A DNA stretch of 64,000 nucleotides, from positions 6,386,001-6,450,000 of the forward strand of contig NZ_JAPNKA010000001.1 of the NCBI RefSeq assembly GCF_026626635.1, read 5' to 3'. The DNA is from Archangium lansingense. GTDB taxonomy: Bacteria > Myxococcota > Myxococcia > Myxococcales > Myxococcaceae. The position numbers and the translations under genes were made by a program. Below the pieces are notes generated by a model that worked only from the letters and a program-made list of their open reading frames with translations, was not told where the DNA came from and ran no database searches. Positions 24,576 to 33,146 of this stretch are shown here, one piece after another (positions within the stretch are counted from its first letter, which is position 1; each line of letters begins with the position of its first letter).

Positions 24576-26519
24576 ATGGCCGAGCAGCGGAGGCCGGGGG
24601 CGAATCCCCCTCCATTCGAGTCCCCCGAATTCGAGACCGACACGGGCCGCACCGTCACCCCTCGGGAGACTCCCGTCCCGAGCAACGTGCTCTCCGCGCC
24701 TCCCCGGCCCCGCGTTCCCCCCGGGCAGGGCCCCGCCCAGGGTGGTCCCGCGCGGCCTCCGGCGCAGGGTGGTACCGCCGAGCGCCGGTCCATCGGTCCC
24801 AGCCCCTTCCTCGAGCGTCGCACCCCGAGCCCTCCGAGTCCCGAGGCTCGCCGCGTCATCTCCAACCTCCCCACGGAGCAGCTTCCCCCTGTTCCAGCGG
24901 AGCTGCGCCGCCAGGCCACTCCCATGCCCAGCATGGACCTGGCCGCCGTCCCCATGGAGAAGCGCTCGGCCCCGCCCGTGCCCAGCATGGAGATGGCTCC
25001 GGTCCCCGTGGAGCAACAGCGGCGCTCGGCTCCGCCGGTGCCGTCCATGGACCTGCCCTCCGTCATCGTCGATCAGCGCCGCTCGGCTCCCCCCGTCCCG
25101 ACGTCGGAGCTGCCTCCCGTCCCCGTCGAGATGCGGCGTCCCACGTCCGGTGGCATGCCCGTCCAGGGCGCCGAGCGGAGGATGACCGGCACTCAGCGCC
25201 GCGCCGCCATCGCCGAGGGTGGGGGCGCCGCCAGCTCCACCTCCTTCTGGCCTGCCCAGCCGCGCACGCTCGCCGAGACGGGCCTCACCGCCACCATGGT
25301 GGAGGAGCTCGTCCTCAAGGCCATCTTCTTCGCCGGCGAGATGCGGGGCATGGACATCGCCAACCGCCTCAAGCTGCCCTCCACCGTCATCGATGAGATC
25401 GTCGAGGGACTGCGCCGCCAGAAGTACATCGACATCCGCGGCGGCGGCGGCTCGGGCGTGGGCAAGTCCACGATGATCTACCAGCTCACCACGTTCGCCA
25501 CGGACGTGTTGCGGCAGATCCTCGACCGCAATCGCTACAACGGCCCCGCTCCTGTCACCCTCCAGGAGTGGATCGACTCGGTGAAGAAGCAGACCGTCCG
25601 GGGCAATCGCATCACCCGCTACCGGATGGAGGACCAGTTCGGCGACCTCATCATCCGCGACTACATCTTCGATGGCATCGGCCCCGCCATGAACTCGGGC
25701 CGCGCCATCTTCTTCTACGGGCCCCCCGGCAACGGCAAGACGGCCATCTGCCAGGGCATGGTCAACTGTTTCGATGGGGAGATCTTCATCCCCCACGCCA
25801 TCCTCATCGACGACTTCGTCGTCCGCATCTACGACAGCATCCTCCACCGGCCTGTCGAGGACGACGTCAACACCCCGTCCTATGACCGGCGCTGGGTTCG
25901 CTGCCGTCGGCCCCTCGTTGTCGTCGGCGGCGAGCTCACCCTCGAGATGCTCGACCTCGTCTACTCGCCCGAGGTCAAGTACTACGAGGCTCCCTTCCAG
26001 ATGAAGGCCACCAACGGGATGCTCCTCATCGACGACTTCGGTCGTCAGAAGGTCTCCCCGAAGGACCTCCTCAACCGGTGGATCGTCCCGCTCGAGAGCG
26101 ATGTGGACATGCTCACCCTCCACACCGGCAAGAAGATCCAGGTCCCCTTCGACGTCTTCGCCGCCTTCTCCACCAACCTCGATCCCAGCGACCTGGTCGA
26201 CGACGCCTTCCTCCGCCGCGTCCGCTACAAGCTCGAGGTCCAGCCCCCCGACGAGGAGCTGTTCCATCAGATCTTCGAGGTCATGTGCCGCAAGCGCGGT
26301 GTCATCTACGACGCCGACATGGTCCAGTACCTCATTGATACTCACTACAAGCCCATCGGCCGCCGCTTCGCCGCCTGCCAGCCTCGTGACCTGCTCGATC
26401 AGATGATCGACATGGCCCACTACCGCGGCATGTCTCCCCAGCTCGACCAGGACCTCATCGACTCGGCTGTTCGCAGCTACTTCGTCCGGTTTGACAAGGA
26501 GCGCGGCTCCGGGCGCTGA
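24576..26519 (+). CDS. AAA ATPase with proline-rich repeat tail
   Basis: A 647-residue protein in three parts. Residues 1-220 are Pro/Arg-rich and probably disordered, with three to four copies of a roughly 18-residue unit (RRSAPPVPSMDLPSV and variants). Residues 235-300 look like a winged helix (AIFFAGEMRGMDIANRLKLP, then DEIVEGLRRQKYIDIRG). Then an AAA module follows: Walker A GPPGNGKT near 382-389, Walker B MLLIDDFG near 482-489, and a FSTNLDPSD sensor-1 region with an arginine-rich FLRRVRYKLE. I know no named role. The tail repeats look like binding sites for SH3-like or polyproline-binding partners. Single gene, divergent from the AidB-like gene. Confidence 0.8.
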   Translation: MAEQRRPGANPPPFESPEFETDTGRTVTPRETPVPSNVLSAPPRPRVPPGQGPAQGGPARPPAQGGTAERRSIGPSPFLERRTPSPPSPEARRVISNLPTEQLPPVPAELRRQATPMPSMDLAAVPMEKRSAPPVPSMEMAPVPVEQQRRSAPPVPSMDLPSVIVDQRRSAPPVPTSELPPVPVEMRRPTSGGMPVQGAERRMTGTQRRAAIAEGGGAASSTSFWPAQPRTLAETGLTATMVEELVLKAIFFAGEMRGMDIANRLKLPSTVIDEIVEGLRRQKYIDIRGGGGSGVGKSTMIYQLTTFATDVLRQILDRNRYNGPAPVTLQEWIDSVKKQTVRGNRITRYRMEDQFGDLIIRDYIFDGIGPAMNSGRAIFFYGPPGNGKTAICQGMVNCFDGEIFIPHAILIDDFVVRIYDSILHRPVEDDVNTPSYDRRWVRCRRPLVVVGGELTLEMLDLVYSPEVKYYEAPFQMKATNGMLLIDDFGRQKVSPKDLLNRWIVPLESDVDMLTLHTGKKIQVPFDVFAAFSTNLDPSDLVDDAFLRRVRYKLEVQPPDEELFHQIFEVMCRKRGVIYDADMVQYLIDTHYKPIGRRFAACQPRDLLDQMIDMAHYRGMSPQLDQDLIDSAVRSYFVRFDKERGSGR

Positions 26520-26538
26520 GCGAGGCGGGGTGGGGGTA

Positions 26539-26574
26539 GACCCTCACCCTAACCCTCTCCCAAAGGGAGAGGGG
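26539..26574. repeat. Dispersed REP-like palindrome, copy D, reading into a gene
   Basis: The same unit as copy B in the opposite orientation: CCCTCACCCTAA then CCCTCTCCC-AAA-GGGAGAGGG. It overlaps the last codons of the WbqC-like gene on the - strand, encoding SPLPLGEG and its TAG stop. Confidence 0.75.
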
Positions 26575-27349
26575 ATTTGGCGAAGGGTCCCCAGGGGCTC
26601 GGCTCGAGCCACTTGCGGACCTCGTCCACCGGTACGTTCGACAGCACGTCCACGATGGACAGGCCCAGCACGAAGCGCTCTCCCTTTCTCCCCTGGTCGT
26701 ACGCCGGATAGCGGAACTTCTGCCACAGCAGCCGCACCCCCGCCTCTCGGAACGGCCCCGGTCTCAAGTACAGCGAGCCCACCGCCGAGTAGTACGTGTC
26801 CATCCCCAGCTGCGTGCAGTACGACGCCAGTCTCCCTGTCTTGTCCGGGTGCGAGCGGTCCAGTGTCGACGCCAGCTCTACCCGCGGTTTGACTCCCAGC
26901 GGTTCGTAGAAGAGCGCCATGCTCGCCAGCAGCGTGCGCAGCAGCGAGCCCGGTCCCCGCTCCTTCGCCGCCTCCGCGTAGAAGCCCTCCAGTCTCGGCA
27001 GCACCTGGCTCCGGAAATAGGGTCTCCTCCCGTACAGCATCGTCAGCGTCGCCAGGTGCTTGCGCGTCCACGGCTGTCCCGTGTCCACCGCCAGCTCGGA
27101 GATTCGCGTGTCCCGGTGCGCTCCCTCCAGGGGGATCGTCAGCCACTGGAAGGCCGACTCGGCTGGCGGGGGCAGGGGAGTGCCCGGCGGAAGTGCGACT
27201 CGCGCCCTCCGCTGCCAGCCCCTCCTCAGCCACTGCACGTTGTCCAGCACCAGCAGTGTGTCCGCCCTCGCCGCCTGCTCGTAGAAGTCCAGCCACGGCA
27301 GGTAGTGGGGTTGCTCCGCGACCAGGACTCCAGACTGCTGCTCTGTCAC
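26549..27349 (-). CDS. WbqC-like family protein
   Basis: A 266-residue protein with the WbqC family start: VAEQPHYLPWLDFYEQAARADTLL (shown in part), a conserved DNVQW, and the core R-D-T-RISELAVDTGQPWTRKHL. WbqC genes are found in O-antigen and other sugar-modification loci; the biochemical activity is uncertain, with an acyl/aminotransfer role often assumed. No polysaccharide genes adjoin it here. Its last eight residues and stop codon come from a dispersed palindromic repeat, so the original C-terminus was probably lost or extended. It may be in an operon with the EEP lipoprotein gene 17 bases upstream. Confidence 0.83.
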   Translation of the reverse strand: MTEQQSGVLVAEQPHYLPWLDFYEQAARADTLLVLDNVQWLRRGWQRRARVALPPGTPLPPPAESAFQWLTIPLEGAHRDTRISELAVDTGQPWTRKHLATLTMLYGRRPYFRSQVLPRLEGFYAEAAKERGPGSLLRTLLASMALFYEPLGVKPRVELASTLDRSHPDKTGRLASYCTQLGMDTYYSAVGSLYLRPGPFREAGVRLLWQKFRYPAYDQGRKGERFVLGLSIVDVLSNVPVDEVRKWLEPSPWGPFAKSPLPLGEG

Positions 27350-27366
27350 GGCGCTCAGTGTAGGTG

Positions 27367-28494
27367 TCAGATGCGCAGGCGCGCCACCACTCCCGCCAGG
27401 TCCGACTTCCAGGGGCCGAACCGCTCCTCCAGTGAGCCCCCCACCACGTATGCCAGCACTGGGCCCATCCGGCGCGGGCTCGGCGCCACCGGCTTGCGCA
27501 CCAGCACCAGGTTGAGGCGCTCCGCCAGCGCCGGCATCTCATTCGGCAGGTCCGCCCCTACCGGCAGCAGGCCTCCCTGGCGGCGCGTCCATACATCCAC
27601 GTAGCCCGCCAGCAGCAGCTCCCGGTACGTGGGCGCCCCCATCAGCCCCAGGTTGGCCGGCGTGTTGAAGTCCCCCACCAGCACCACCGGCAGCGGCTCG
27701 CCACGCAGGGTGCGGATCAGCTCCCCCGCCTGCGCCACTTGTACGCGCAGCCCTGTCTCGTCCGGCGCCGGTTCCAGGTGCGTGCTGACGAACCGGTACT
27801 TCCGGCCCTCCACCTTCGCCGCCACCGACACCCAGCCCCTCGGCAGCGCCACCGGCTCCTGGCCCGGTCGCGACACCTCCCGGTGTGCGACATAGTTGCC
27901 CGCCCGCGCCTCCTTTATCTCCACGTCCGCCCTCGCGAGGATGAGGTCGAAGTCCGTCAGCCGCACGTCGTCGAACGTCGGCGCGCTGCTCGTGAGCAGC
28001 GGCAGCTCCACGTCCGCATTGCGCACCCGTGCCACCTCCCGGTAGTGCAGCCCGCGCGCCTCCAGCTCGCCCAGCAGCACAGGCAACACGTCCAGGTACA
28101 TCGCCTCCGCGGGCTGGGTGCCGCCGAAGAGCGCGTCCCCCGGCGACTGCAGCCGCACCTGCGTCACCTGCTGCAGCCCGATGAGGTGCGGCCGGGCATA
28201 TTGGATCTCATCCGCCAGCTTGCGCGCCCGGGCCCGCACGTCCTCTTGGCTCAGCGCCCCGAGCAGCTCCGCGGCCCGTGCCGGCTCCTCCGCCAGGGGG
28301 CCCTCCAGCAGCCGCTCCAGAGGCGTCCCGCCCGAAAGGCTGCGCGTCATCACCGTGAGGGCACCCCGGTCGAATAGCTGGGAGTGCTCGGCTGCGGACT
28401 GCTCCACCCGTCCGTCCACCACCTGGGGCAGCGTCGCCACCTGACAGGCGCCGAGCGCCACCATCCATAGCCCCACCGCGATGCCGTACCTCAT
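27367..28494 (-). CDS. Endonuclease/exonuclease/phosphatase (EEP) family lipoprotein
   Basis: A 375-residue protein with a lipobox near residue 17 (MVALGAC) and an EEP fold. The conserved strands are HLIGLQQVTQ (the usual QE pair is QQ here), FVSTHLEP and VLVGDFNTPAN; the C-terminal SDH motif appears as WKSDLAGV, with Asp kept but His replaced by Leu. Because the metal-binding Glu and general-base His both appear changed, catalysis may be reduced or shifted. Exported DNase I-like folds can act on nucleic acid or phospholipid. The ATG at 28494 has GGAAGG upstream and gives the proper signal peptide. Confidence 0.78.
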   Translation of the reverse strand: MRYGIAVGLWMVALGACQVATLPQVVDGRVEQSAAEHSQLFDRGALTVMTRSLSGGTPLERLLEGPLAEEPARAAELLGALSQEDVRARARKLADEIQYARPHLIGLQQVTQVRLQSPGDALFGGTQPAEAMYLDVLPVLLGELEARGLHYREVARVRNADVELPLLTSSAPTFDDVRLTDFDLILARADVEIKEARAGNYVAHREVSRPGQEPVALPRGWVSVAAKVEGRKYRFVSTHLEPAPDETGLRVQVAQAGELIRTLRGEPLPVVLVGDFNTPANLGLMGAPTYRELLLAGYVDVWTRRQGGLLPVGADLPNEMPALAERLNLVLVRKPVAPSPRRMGPVLAYVVGGSLEERFGPWKSDLAGVVARLRI

Positions 28495-28867
28495 GTGTGA
28501 CCTTCCCCCCGGACCGACCCCGCCCCGAGCAACCCGTGCCCGCTTGCCTGCGGCGGACAACCCCGGAGAGATAGGGCGCTCCTGCTTGGACGCCAGGGGT
28601 CCAGGCCCCGAGGCGCACCCTGCCGACCACCATTGAGCACGTCGAGGTCGCACAAACGTTGGACACGTGGCAATAATGAGGGCCGCCCGCCGGCTGTGCT
28701 GGCGGCCATGGTCCCCCTTTGTCCCTCCCACCTCTCCCCCATGCGGAGCGAACGAGGATAGGCTTCCGTCCAACGGAGAGCCGTCCTCCCGGTGTCGGGT
28801 GCTCTTGGTGGACCGGAAGGGCCTCGATCTAGCCTCGTCTGTTTCCTTAGAATTCGCTCCAGCCTCC
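28495..28867. other. Intergenic region between EEP lipoprotein and histidine kinase
   Basis: 373 bases between divergent genes. It contains a GC-rich hairpin at about 28681-28708 (GGCCGCC...GGCGGCC) and no convincing gene. An open frame into the kinase extends back through this region but lacks kinase-like sequence and uses a much less biased codon pattern, so the kinase start is placed at 28868. No clear promoter was recognised. Confidence 0.5.
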
Positions 28868-31267
28868 ATGCGCTTTCTCCTCCTCAGTCGCGACGGTGAC
28901 CATCCCATTGGGGCGGAGCTTGCCCGGATGGGACATGAGGTCGTGGTTGCCTCGGGACCCGAGGTCACGGCCGCCACCATTTCCCTGGTGGACGTGTTGG
29001 TTGTCGGCGCCGAACAGGTCCGCGAGAAGTCCGAGTGGTTCAGCCGGCTGCGCGCGCAGATCCGCGCCGCCGAGGTCTCCGTGCTCGGCATGGCCGCCAG
29101 CCTCGCCGAGGAGGACATCATCCCGCTGATGGAAATCGGCGTGGACGACTACCTGGTGGCGCCCTTCGATCCGGTGGACGTGCGCGCCCGCATCGCCCTG
29201 TTCGAGCGCCGCTGCTACGCCTTCATGCGCCGGCAGTCCCACGAGGAGTCCGCGCGTGGGGAGATCGAGCGGCTGGCGGCCATCATCCAGACGCAGAACG
29301 ACATCGCGCTGGCGGGCCTGGATCTGGACGTGGTGATGCGGCTCATCGCCGAGCGGGCGATGATCCTCTGCGGCGCGGGCGGCGCGGCCGTGGGCATCAT
29401 CGAGGGCGAGGAGATGTTCTACCGGGTGTGCACGGGCTACTCGAAGCAGTTCGAGGGCGCGCGCCTGCCCATCGCCAACACCATGGCCGGCAGCAGCGTG
29501 CTGCGCGGCGAGGTGATGCGCACCGACGACACCGAGAGAGATCCTCGCGCCAACGTGGAGACGGCGCGCCGGCTCAAGGTGCGCTCGATGCTGAACGTGC
29601 CCCTCAAGCGCGACAACCAGACGGTGGGCGTGCTGAGCATCGCCTCCCAGGTGCCGTTCGCCTTCGTGGACTCGGATGAGCGCACCCTGGAGCTGATGGC
29701 CGGCCTGCTCGGGGCCGCCATGGGCAACGCCGCCGAGCACGCGGCGAAGCAGGCGCTGATGACGGAGGTGGCCTCCATCGTCACCGCGCTCCAGGAGAGC
29801 CAGCACCTCTTCGACTCCTTCCTCAACAACAATCCGGCGCTCGCCTACATGAAGGACGAGGCCGGCCGGCGCGTCTTCGCCAACGAGCCCTTCCGGCGCT
29901 TCTTCGGGCTGTCTCCCGGCCTGGACGTGAGCACCATCCCCGACGAGCAGTTCATGCCGACGGAGACGGTCGCCCACCTGCGCGAGCAGGATGATCAGGC
30001 CTTCAAGTCCGGTCAGCCCTCCGTCTCCGAGAGCATGATTCCCACGCCGGAGGGAGAGCAGCGCCAGTTCCTCACCTACCGGTTCATCGCCCGTAACAGC
30101 TCGGGCCAGCGCTTCCTCGGAGGGGTGTCCTTCGACATCACCGAGCGCAAGGCCGCCGAGGAGGCGCTGCGCCGCTCCGAGGAGAGCTTCCGCGCCCTCA
30201 TCGAGGGCTCGCCCGAAGCCATCTTCGTGCACCGCGGCGGGCCGCTGCTCTACGTCAACCCGTCGGCGTGCTCCTTCCTGCGGCTCAAGGCCAACGAGCT
30301 GGTGGGCCGCTCGCTGCTGGACTTCGTCCACCCCGAGGATCGCAGCGCCGCTGGCGGCATGCTCGATGGCATGCCCAGCCGGGGCTCCTCCAGCCGGGTG
30401 CGGGAGATCCGCTTCCAGCCTCCCGGGGGCGGCCTGCTGACGGCGGAGATCAGCAGCCTGCGGCTCGTCTTCGCCGGCCAGCCAGCAACCCTGGTGAGCG
30501 CGCGCGACCTGACCGAGCGCAAGCAGATCCAAGCGCGCCTCGTCGTCGCCGACAGGCTGGCCTCGGTGGGTACGCTCGCCGCGGGCGTGGCGCACGAGAT
30601 CAACAACCCGCTCGCCTTCGTCATCTCCAACCTGTCCTTCCTCACCGAGGAGCTGCACACCATCTCCTCGCTGCTGCCCGAGGGGCAGCTCGGCGAGCTG
30701 GAGGAGGTGCTGGCAGAGACGAACGAGGGCGTCAACCGGGTGCGGCTCATCGTCCAGGACCTGAAGACGTTCTCGCGAGGCGACGAGGAGCTGCCCACGG
30801 CGGTGGATCTGCGGCGCGGCATCGACTCGGCGCTGGCGCTGGCCCGCGGCGAGCTGCGCCACCGCGCCACCGTGGTGAAGGAGGTGGCCGAGGTGCCGCT
30901 GGTGGAGGGCAGTGAGGCCCGGTTCGGTCAGGTGGTCCTCAACCTGCTCATCAACGCCGCCCACGCCATCGCCGCTGGCCAGCCGGACAAGAACGAGATC
31001 CGCGTCGTCCTGCGCTCCGAGAGCAACCACGCCATCATCGAGGTGAAGGACACCGGCTGCGGCATGCCCCGCGAGGTGTTGGATCGCATCTTCGATCCGT
31101 TCTTCACCACCAAGCCGGTGGGCGTGGGGACGGGGCTCGGCCTGTCCATCTGCCACGGCATCATCACCGGCTTCGGCGGGGAGATCACCGCCAGCAGCGA
31201 TCTGGGCAAGGGCAGCACCTTTCGCATCAGCCTGCCCGCCCTCCGCAGCAAGCTGAAGGCGGGGTAG
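28868..31267 (+). CDS. Sensor histidine kinase with pseudo-receiver, GAF and two PAS domains
   Basis: A 799-residue soluble kinase. Residues 1-115 fold like a receiver domain (ending GVDDYLVAPFDPVDVRARI) but the phosphoacceptor strand reads VDVLVVGAE without the usual Asp. A GAF domain (about 140-300), a PAS domain (about 315-435, ending FDITERKAAEE) and a second PAS (about 440-560, ending ARDLTERKQIQ) follow. The DHp helix has AHEINNPLA with His near residue 577, then HATPase motifs LLINAAHAI (N box), DTGCGMP (G1), FDPFFTTK (F) and GTGLGLSI (G2). There is no C-terminal receiver and no linked response regulator, so it is an orphan kinase, as is common in myxobacteria. Confidence 0.9.
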   Translation: MRFLLLSRDGDHPIGAELARMGHEVVVASGPEVTAATISLVDVLVVGAEQVREKSEWFSRLRAQIRAAEVSVLGMAASLAEEDIIPLMEIGVDDYLVAPFDPVDVRARIALFERRCYAFMRRQSHEESARGEIERLAAIIQTQNDIALAGLDLDVVMRLIAERAMILCGAGGAAVGIIEGEEMFYRVCTGYSKQFEGARLPIANTMAGSSVLRGEVMRTDDTERDPRANVETARRLKVRSMLNVPLKRDNQTVGVLSIASQVPFAFVDSDERTLELMAGLLGAAMGNAAEHAAKQALMTEVASIVTALQESQHLFDSFLNNNPALAYMKDEAGRRVFANEPFRRFFGLSPGLDVSTIPDEQFMPTETVAHLREQDDQAFKSGQPSVSESMIPTPEGEQRQFLTYRFIARNSSGQRFLGGVSFDITERKAAEEALRRSEESFRALIEGSPEAIFVHRGGPLLYVNPSACSFLRLKANELVGRSLLDFVHPEDRSAAGGMLDGMPSRGSSSRVREIRFQPPGGGLLTAEISSLRLVFAGQPATLVSARDLTERKQIQARLVVADRLASVGTLAAGVAHEINNPLAFVISNLSFLTEELHTISSLLPEGQLGELEEVLAETNEGVNRVRLIVQDLKTFSRGDEELPTAVDLRRGIDSALALARGELRHRATVVKEVAEVPLVEGSEARFGQVVLNLLINAAHAIAAGQPDKNEIRVVLRSESNHAIIEVKDTGCGMPREVLDRIFDPFFTTKPVGVGTGLGLSICHGIITGFGGEITASSDLGKGSTFRISLPALRSKLKAG

Positions 31268-31273
31268 GGCGCC

Positions 31274-32065
31274 TCAGCGCGAGGCGCGGCGGAAGAGTGG
31301 GAAGAAGTCCCGTGGGGCCTTCTTCTTGCGCACGCAGCGCGTGTCCGCGCTCATGTAGCAGGCCGAGAAGCCCCGGCGGCGCTGGCCCGTGCGGCTCGAT
31401 GCGGAGCGGTGCCACACGTAGTTGTGGAGGAGCAGCACCTCGCCGGCCTCCACGGGCAGCGGCACCGCCAGCCGGTCCGCGTCTCGCGCAGCCACTTGGT
31501 CTGGCGGCACCACGCCCCCGAGCGCCGTGGCCAACCCCCAGCGGTGGCTTCCCGGCACCACCTCCACGCAACCCCCGTCCAGCGGTGCATCGTCCAGCGC
31601 CGTCCACAGTTGCAGCTCGGGGTCCTTCGTGAGGCCCCACAGCTTGCCCCCGTCCTGGTGCCAGGGCAGCTCGCTGCCTCCTCGCTGGCCCTTGTGAAAG
31701 AGGATGGCCCGGTAGAGGCAGAGGTCCCCGGGGATGAGCGTCCGGGCGATGCGCTCGAAGAGCGGGTTCTCCATCCACTCAAGGAAGCGCGGATCCTTCT
31801 CCAGCTTCTCCAGCTTGCGGTAGTCCAGCGACGGGCCCTGCCAGCCGAGCCCAAGCGGCGCGTCCTCATACCGGCCCGTGGGCGCGTCCATCTGCCAGAA
31901 GAAGCCCGGGTAGCTCACCCGGCCCAGCATCAGATCGTCCGCGCGCTCGCGCAGTGCCTCGAGGCCCTCCGCGCTGAGCAACCGGCCCAGGCGCGCGTAC
32001 CCGTGCTCGGCGTAGTGCGCCAGCGGCCCGGCGATATCGAAAGTCTCCGCATCCACCGCCAGCAT
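31274..32065 (-). CDS. Phytanoyl-CoA dioxygenase (PhyH) family 2OG-Fe(II) oxygenase
   Basis: A 263-residue protein of the PhyH family. The iron ligands are the HxD of LPWHQDGGKLW (about residues 140-142) and the distal His of LLLHNYVWHRS (about 215-222); an Arg shortly after (SSRTGQRRRGF) can bind 2-oxoglutarate. The conserved D-A-P-L-DGGCVEVVPGSH segment between them is typical. Such enzymes hydroxylate small molecules or lipids. It starts two bases after the stop of the aldo/keto reductase gene, so they form an operon and may act on the same compound. Start chosen at 32065 because the sequence upstream belongs to the reductase in another frame. Confidence 0.87.
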   Translation of the reverse strand: MLAVDAETFDIAGPLAHYAEHGYARLGRLLSAEGLEALRERADDLMLGRVSYPGFFWQMDAPTGRYEDAPLGLGWQGPSLDYRKLEKLEKDPRFLEWMENPLFERIARTLIPGDLCLYRAILFHKGQRGGSELPWHQDGGKLWGLTKDPELQLWTALDDAPLDGGCVEVVPGSHRWGLATALGGVVPPDQVAARDADRLAVPLPVEAGEVLLLHNYVWHRSASSRTGQRRRGFSACYMSADTRCVRKKKAPRDFFPLFRRASR

Positions 32066-32067
32066 GC

Positions 32068-33069
32068 TCACCTCGCGTACGTGGCGTCCGTGCCCAGCCA
32101 CTCCCGGGAGATCTCGTCCACGCGCGTGGCCACCTCCGGGGGCAGCGGTTTCGCGCAGGCGTCCAGCGCCGCATCCAGGTGCTCCACCGTTGCCGGGCCC
32201 GCCAGCACCGAGTCCACTCCGGGACGGCTCGCCAGCCACGCGTAGGCGAGCTCCACCAACGTGAGGCCCGCTGCCTCCGCCACCTCCCGCAGGCGTCCGG
32301 CCTGCTCGAGGAGACGCTCGGACCAATAGCGGCGCTGGTAGAGGCGGTTGCCGTCGAAGCGCGAGCCCGGAGGGATGGGACTGCCCGGCACATGGCGTCC
32401 GGAGAGCAGCCCTCCGGCCAGCGGGTTGTAGACGGTGGTGTGGATGGGGTAGCGCCTCGTGAAGGGCAGGTACTCCACCTCGAGCTGGCGCACCAGCACG
32501 TTGTAGAGCACCTGGGACACCACCGGGCGAGGCATGCCGCGCGCATCGCACAGGCCTCGGAGCTCCAGCAGTTGCCAGGCCGCGTGGTTGGACACGCCCC
32601 AGTGCCTCGCCTTGCCGGCGCGCAGCATCCCGTGCACGGCGTCCAGCGTCTCCTCTACCGGCGTGGAGGTATCCGGCGCATGCAGGTAGAGCACGTCCAC
32701 GTAGTCCGTCCCGAGCCGCTTCAGGCTGTCCTCCACCGCACGCACCACTTGCCCTCCGGAGAGGCCCTCGGACTTCCCCCGGATGCGTGCCAGTCCCACT
32801 TTGGTAGCGAGACCCACCTCCGCCCTCCGGCCTCGCAGCGCCTGACCGAGGAGGCGCTCGGCCTCACCGTTGCCGTACGAGTTGGCGGTGTCGAAGAAGA
32901 GCACCCCGCGCTCCAGGGCCCGGGCGACGATCCGCTGCGCCTCGGGTGCTGGGGTACGGGCTCCGAAGTTCATCGTGCCTACGGACACGGCCGCGGGCGG
33001 CGCTCCGGGACCCGAGGGACGCGGTTCGAGCCAGGGCGAGAGGGGAGGGGTCGGAGCGGTCTGGCTCAT
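32068..33069 (-). CDS. Aldo/keto reductase
   Basis: A 333-residue NADPH-dependent aldo/keto reductase barrel. The catalytic tetrad is visible: Asp and Tyr in FFDTANSYGNGEAE, Lys in LATKVG and His in LYLHAPD. The cofactor end VDSVLAGPATVEHL is standard. The fold is of the YghZ/Tas-like subgroup. It carries a Pro-rich N-terminal extension of about 25 residues before the first strand, so a later start is possible. First gene of the operon with the PhyH dioxygenase. Confidence 0.9.
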   Translation of the reverse strand: MSQTAPTPPLSPWLEPRPSGPGAPPAAVSVGTMNFGARTPAPEAQRIVARALERGVLFFDTANSYGNGEAERLLGQALRGRRAEVGLATKVGLARIRGKSEGLSGGQVVRAVEDSLKRLGTDYVDVLYLHAPDTSTPVEETLDAVHGMLRAGKARHWGVSNHAAWQLLELRGLCDARGMPRPVVSQVLYNVLVRQLEVEYLPFTRRYPIHTTVYNPLAGGLLSGRHVPGSPIPPGSRFDGNRLYQRRYWSERLLEQAGRLREVAEAAGLTLVELAYAWLASRPGVDSVLAGPATVEHLDAALDACAKPLPPEVATRVDEISREWLGTDATYAR

Positions 33070-33146
33070 GGAAGGGGGTAACGATACCCAAAAGTGAACG
33101 CCGGGCCTTGCGCCGTTGGGGGAGCGTCCGAATGGTGGGGGGGAAC

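Noticed and set aside
28847..31156. 769-codon open frame on the - strand
   Set aside because: Antisense shadow of the histidine kinase, whose domains are unmistakable on the + strand.
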